Shown: piece after piece, positions 61,281 to 64,000 of the stretch | Layout of the letters: every line of letters starts with the position of its first letter | Numbering within the stretch: the stretch's first letter is position 1 | Origin: Pseudoalteromonas neustonica | GTDB taxonomy: Bacteria; Pseudomonadota; Gammaproteobacteria; Enterobacterales; Alteromonadaceae | Direction of reading: 5' to 3' | Assembly (NCBI RefSeq): GCF_001653135.1 | Contig: NZ_BDDS01000017.1 | Span: forward strand, 1 to 64,000 | DNA length: 64,000 nucleotides | Notes under the pieces: model-generated | Database searches by the model: none | What the model saw: only the letters and a program-made list of their open reading frames with translations | What the model was told of the DNA's origin: nothing | Program-made: the position numbers and the translations under genes

Positions 61281-62063
61281 ATGATAAAACCTACCGTAAT
61301 TTTCATCCTCGTTATCACAATCGCAGGACACCTGTTTTGTAATAGGACTTACTTTACAATAACGGATTATAAAAAGTCCGAAGGTTACCATACCTTCTTG
61401 TTAGCGGCCTCTTGGGGGCTAGGACTGTTTTGTATCTCTTATATTATTGTTTCAGTATTTGGAGTAACAGAGTTTGGCAGAACATTAGGAAGCAGTTTTA
61501 AAAAGTTTTTAAGTATATTAATGCCAGAAGTGAGCAATACCCCAAGTGGAATAAACCTCATTGCTGTTTATTTAATGACACTGTTATTATCCTACATAAT
61601 TCCAAAAGCAATCAAAAGAGCTGCATATCAAAAAAACCTACTTTATGAAACATGGAAATTAGCAGCAAAAAAAGATTCAACTCCTGAATTCTCATCAATA
61701 ATTTTCAGTTCTTGGGAGAAAGGGCTACCGGTTGCATTTACTTTATCGAACAGTAAAGTTTATATAGGTTATGTGGTTGAAACCGGAATAGACAGTAACG
61801 ACTTAAATGTACTCCCTCTTGTCAGTGGTTATAGAGACGATGAGAAGAAAGATCTTATCTATCTAATTGACTACAAGCCAGTACTAGAAAAAATTCAAAA
61901 GCATGAGGGTTCAGATATAAGCAAATTTTTAATATCTATACCTCATAGAGAAATTATCCATGCTAATTTGCATGATTTTGATTATAAAAAGCATTTTGAT
62001 GTAACACGCTATGACCGAACACTAACAGAACCTGATGAAACTAACTACACTGTAGAGAAATAG
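61281..62063 (+). CDS. Membrane protein with cytosolic C-terminal domain
   Basis: The 260-residue protein has three hydrophobic segments (about residues 4-22, 40-62 and 95-110) and then a soluble domain with PVAFTLSNSKVYIGYVVETG and LPLVSGYRDDEKKDLIYLIDY. This resembles a family of uncharacterised membrane proteins in accessory islands (DUF6338-like, by recollection). The ribosome site is weak. Low GC agrees with recent acquisition. Confidence 0.62.
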   Translation: MIKPTVIFILVITIAGHLFCNRTYFTITDYKKSEGYHTFLLAASWGLGLFCISYIIVSVFGVTEFGRTLGSSFKKFLSILMPEVSNTPSGINLIAVYLMTLLLSYIIPKAIKRAAYQKNLLYETWKLAAKKDSTPEFSSIIFSSWEKGLPVAFTLSNSKVYIGYVVETGIDSNDLNVLPLVSGYRDDEKKDLIYLIDYKPVLEKIQKHEGSDISKFLISIPHREIIHANLHDFDYKKHFDVTRYDRTLTEPDETNYTVEK

Positions 62064-62134
62064 TTTATTAGCTTTAATATTTTAAATTAAAAAAACTATC
62101 TTTCTTTAAAGACTTTAGGTTACTTGGAAATTAT

Positions 62135-62722
62135 ATGAATCAAGAATTAATTACTGAATACAATAATAAGGTAAAAGAAATAAACACACAGGTTTGTAAA
62201 TCTTTAGATGACTCGTTAAAGAGGATATTTGATGAATGGCCTGAGCACTTTCCCACCTCAGTTAATACAGCACCGGATAGGGGAGGGATTTGCCTGTACA
62301 AAATTGATTTAACAGAACTTCTCGAAGAATCTAAGGCAAAACTGTTTTACCAAGTCAATACGGTTACTTATGATGAGTTAAATAGGGATCGTCCATTTGA
62401 AAATGACAGGCCATTTGAAACTAATAGAGTTGATTCTCATCTTGATAAGTATCCTGATTATTATTTAGAAGCGATAAAGGAAGAATCTAAGAACCTATGT
62501 GATAGTTTAAAAAAAAGCGATTTATTATATGAGCCAGATAAAACAAAACTTACAGAATCCTTCATATTTGGTTTCTTTTTAATGAATCAACAATGCAAAG
62601 AACACATAAAATCGATCTTTGACTTAGAGAGCACAATTAAAAGCCTCTTTTCAAAAGAAAGAAAATCTGAGTATAAAGAGGCATTAAAAAAAGCAAAGTC
62701 AGTATGGCAAAAAGACGGATAA
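62135..62722 (+). CDS. Hypothetical island protein
   Basis: The 195-residue protein is highly charged and mainly helical. It contains a short duplicated stretch RPFEND-RPFETN at about residue 90, a hydrophobic segment FIFGFFLMNQQC near 150, and a Lys-rich end. No signal peptide or family was recognised. It follows the membrane protein in the same direction after 71 bp. Confidence 0.58.
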   Translation: MNQELITEYNNKVKEINTQVCKSLDDSLKRIFDEWPEHFPTSVNTAPDRGGICLYKIDLTELLEESKAKLFYQVNTVTYDELNRDRPFENDRPFETNRVDSHLDKYPDYYLEAIKEESKNLCDSLKKSDLLYEPDKTKLTESFIFGFFLMNQQCKEHIKSIFDLESTIKSLFSKERKSEYKEALKKAKSVWQKDG

Positions 62723-62779
62723 CCATACCAACGTTTGTAATTAATCTAAACTCAATAGCTCTGTAGACTAAAATTAAAT

Positions 62780-63253
62780 ATGTATGATTTTTTACTAAAA
62801 GTTGCGGCTATCGCGCCAATTACAATACCATTAGCTGCACTAGTTGCTCTTTATGGTATTAAAGTTCAAAAACAAGAGAAGAGGCTTGAAAAGTCTTTGT
62901 CTTTCTCTCAAGGACTCAGCGAAAATAAGCTATTTCAAGACTCATTGAAAACTTTGGCTGCACTTTTAGATAATAGGCTAGACAAACCAGTTTCAGAATA
63001 CGCAATAAAAGATATGAGTACAAATGAAGCTAATGCCATAAGAATAGTTTTAAATGAGTTAGAAAGAATGGCCGCAGGGGTTAGGCATAATATTTATGAT
63101 GAAGAGTTCTTATATAGTTCCCTTTCATCAATGGTTTTGAATATTCATGATTATCTAAGATCTTATATTGTTGAAGTAAAAAAACGAAATCAATCAGCTT
63201 ATATAAACTTAGAGTACCTTTGCCTTCAATGGAAAATTAAAAAATCAACATAG
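62780..63253 (+). CDS. DUF4760-like protein with one membrane anchor
   Basis: One N-terminal membrane helix (VAAIAPITIPLAALVALYGI) is followed by a helical cytosolic part with AIRIVLNELERMAAGVRHNIYDE and VLNIHDYLRSYIVE, the pattern of DUF4760, which occurs in accessory islands. The 157 residues fit that family. It is followed after 46 bp by the endonuclease-family gene in the same orientation. Confidence 0.62.
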   Translation: MYDFLLKVAAIAPITIPLAALVALYGIKVQKQEKRLEKSLSFSQGLSENKLFQDSLKTLAALLDNRLDKPVSEYAIKDMSTNEANAIRIVLNELERMAAGVRHNIYDEEFLYSSLSSMVLNIHDYLRSYIVEVKKRNQSAYINLEYLCLQWKIKKST

Positions 63254-63299
63254 GTATTATTTTTAATTGAATTAAGTCTTTATTTTCGGATTATTTTAT

Positions 63300-64000
63300 A
63301 TGGAAAGTAGTATTGAAGACGATGGAAATCTTTTAGATAGCTTATCGTTAGCCTGGTGGAATACTAGCTTATCACCGACTGGAAAAGTTAGAAAAAATAA
63401 AAATAATGAAGAAAATCTAATTATTGCTGGGCAGGCGATAACCTCAATGTTAATTGAGAAAAAAATTGATTTTTTAGGTATTGGGGAAGTTTCGCCTTCG
63501 GATATTGAGTACTTTAAATCACTGCTATTGGGTACTCCCTACGACATTATAGATTGTTTTGAACAAGTTGGTAGAGGGCAATTTTCTCAGGCTTATATTT
63601 ATAATGCTAATAATGTAAGGATTTTTAATCAAAAAATTTTAGTGTTTTCGGAATTAGGAAGAAATTACAGAGCGGGGCATAGTTTAATTATTGAAACTAA
63701 ATGTGGTTCATTAATTAATGTTATTGTGGCTCATTGGCCAAGTAAGCTTCAGAGTTATAATGACACAGTGCGAAATCAACTAGCTAAAACTATTAGAAGT
63801 AATATTGATAATTTAAGTGAAGATAAAGTGATTCTTATGGGAGACTTTAATGCTGAACCTTTTGAGGAGTCTTTGAGCGCATATCTTTTAGCTTCTAGAG
63901 ATAAACTTAAAGTAAGAAAAAAAAAGGAGCTTTTTTATAATCCATTTTGGAGTAAACTTGGTATGTCACAATGTGAAGGTTTTTGCGGTAGTTATTTTTA
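63300..64000 (+). CDS. Endonuclease/exonuclease/phosphatase-family protein, 3'-truncated by window
   Basis: The ATG at 63300 opens a frame of 233 codons still open at the window end. LSLAWWNTSLSP, DFLGIGEVSPSD with a Mg-binding Glu, IVAHWPSKLQ and VILMGDFNAEPFE (Asp/Asn catalytic pair) are the exonuclease III/EEP-fold motifs. Family members cut DNA, RNA or phospholipids; the substrate is not visible. It follows the DUF4760-like gene and may be part of one island operon; the terminal His motif lies beyond the window. Confidence 0.78.
   Translation, partial: MESSIEDDGNLLDSLSLAWWNTSLSPTGKVRKNKNNEENLIIAGQAITSMLIEKKIDFLGIGEVSPSDIEYFKSLLLGTPYDIIDCFEQVGRGQFSQAYIYNANNVRIFNQKILVFSELGRNYRAGHSLIIETKCGSLINVIVAHWPSKLQSYNDTVRNQLAKTIRSNIDNLSEDKVILMGDFNAEPFEESLSAYLLASRDKLKVRKKKELFYNPFWSKLGMSQCEGFCGSYF

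Overview
The window looks like chromosome of a marine gammaproteobacterium of the Alteromonadales, most likely Pseudoalteromonas. This is inferred from the moderately AT-rich codon use, the recognisable neighbourhoods (purM-purN, cmoA-cmoB, a GlcNAc catabolic cluster with LacI-type NagR palindromes, MksBEF, nhaD, a riboswitch-controlled lysC) and the many short palindromic intergenic elements. No rRNA or tRNA gene was recognised.

Layout. 1-0.9 kb: 3' part of a phage- or T6SS-like baseplate spike gene. 1-14 kb: housekeeping genes: a class II amidotransferase, purM-purN with a DUF3108 gene overlapping purN, cmoA-cmoB, a CheX-like DUF3334 gene, a divergent second-type adenylosuccinate synthetase opposite a LysR regulator, a DUF5924 membrane protein, a YgjP-like metallopeptidase, a DUF72 protein and aspS. 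14-25.5 kb: small membrane and pentapeptide proteins, a DUF2207 protein with a hexanucleotide repeat, a hydrolase-OsmC fusion cut in two by an in-frame TAA, a 2OG-Fe(II) oxygenase, rhlE, a DUF3307-SatD pair opposite a NYN nuclease with three evenly spaced palindromes between them, and a small membrane protein-XRE regulator operon with a double operator over its promoter.

25.7-30.2 kb: GlcNAc kinase-nagA-nagX-nagB with two mirror-image NagR-type operators. 30.2-41 kb: a 278-bp inverted-repeat element, nudC, metC, a three-gene ABC transporter-PH domain operon, a putative porin with a possibly structured leader, an M2-family lipoprotein peptidase, fadE and a DUF4136 lipoprotein. 41-51.4 kb: the mksF-mksE-mksB condensin operon without a mksG partner, nhaD, lysine riboswitch-lysC, a phosphopantetheinyl transferase and an NSS transporter.

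51.4-55.2 kb is a decayed accessory patch: heptamer tandem repeats, a zinc-ribbon pseudogene, then a 2.8-kb segment bounded by perfect 24-bp inverted repeats and carrying a small membrane protein, a beta-propeller protein and a 5'-truncated HNH endonuclease. 55.2-59.2 kb returns to core genes (ldhA, glutathione peroxidase, a 3-hydroxyisobutyrate dehydrogenase-family gene, sbcB). From 59.3 kb to the end a tyrosine recombinase starts an apparent genomic island of short, mostly uncharacterised genes ending in a partial endonuclease/exonuclease/phosphatase-family gene.

The strongest points for follow-up are the in-frame TAA splitting the hydrolase-OsmC fusion, the 28-bp-period operator array at satD/NYN, the IR-bounded segment with the HNH remnant, the MksBEF locus lacking MksG, the atypical adenylosuccinate synthetase, and the uncharacterised cargo of the terminal island.
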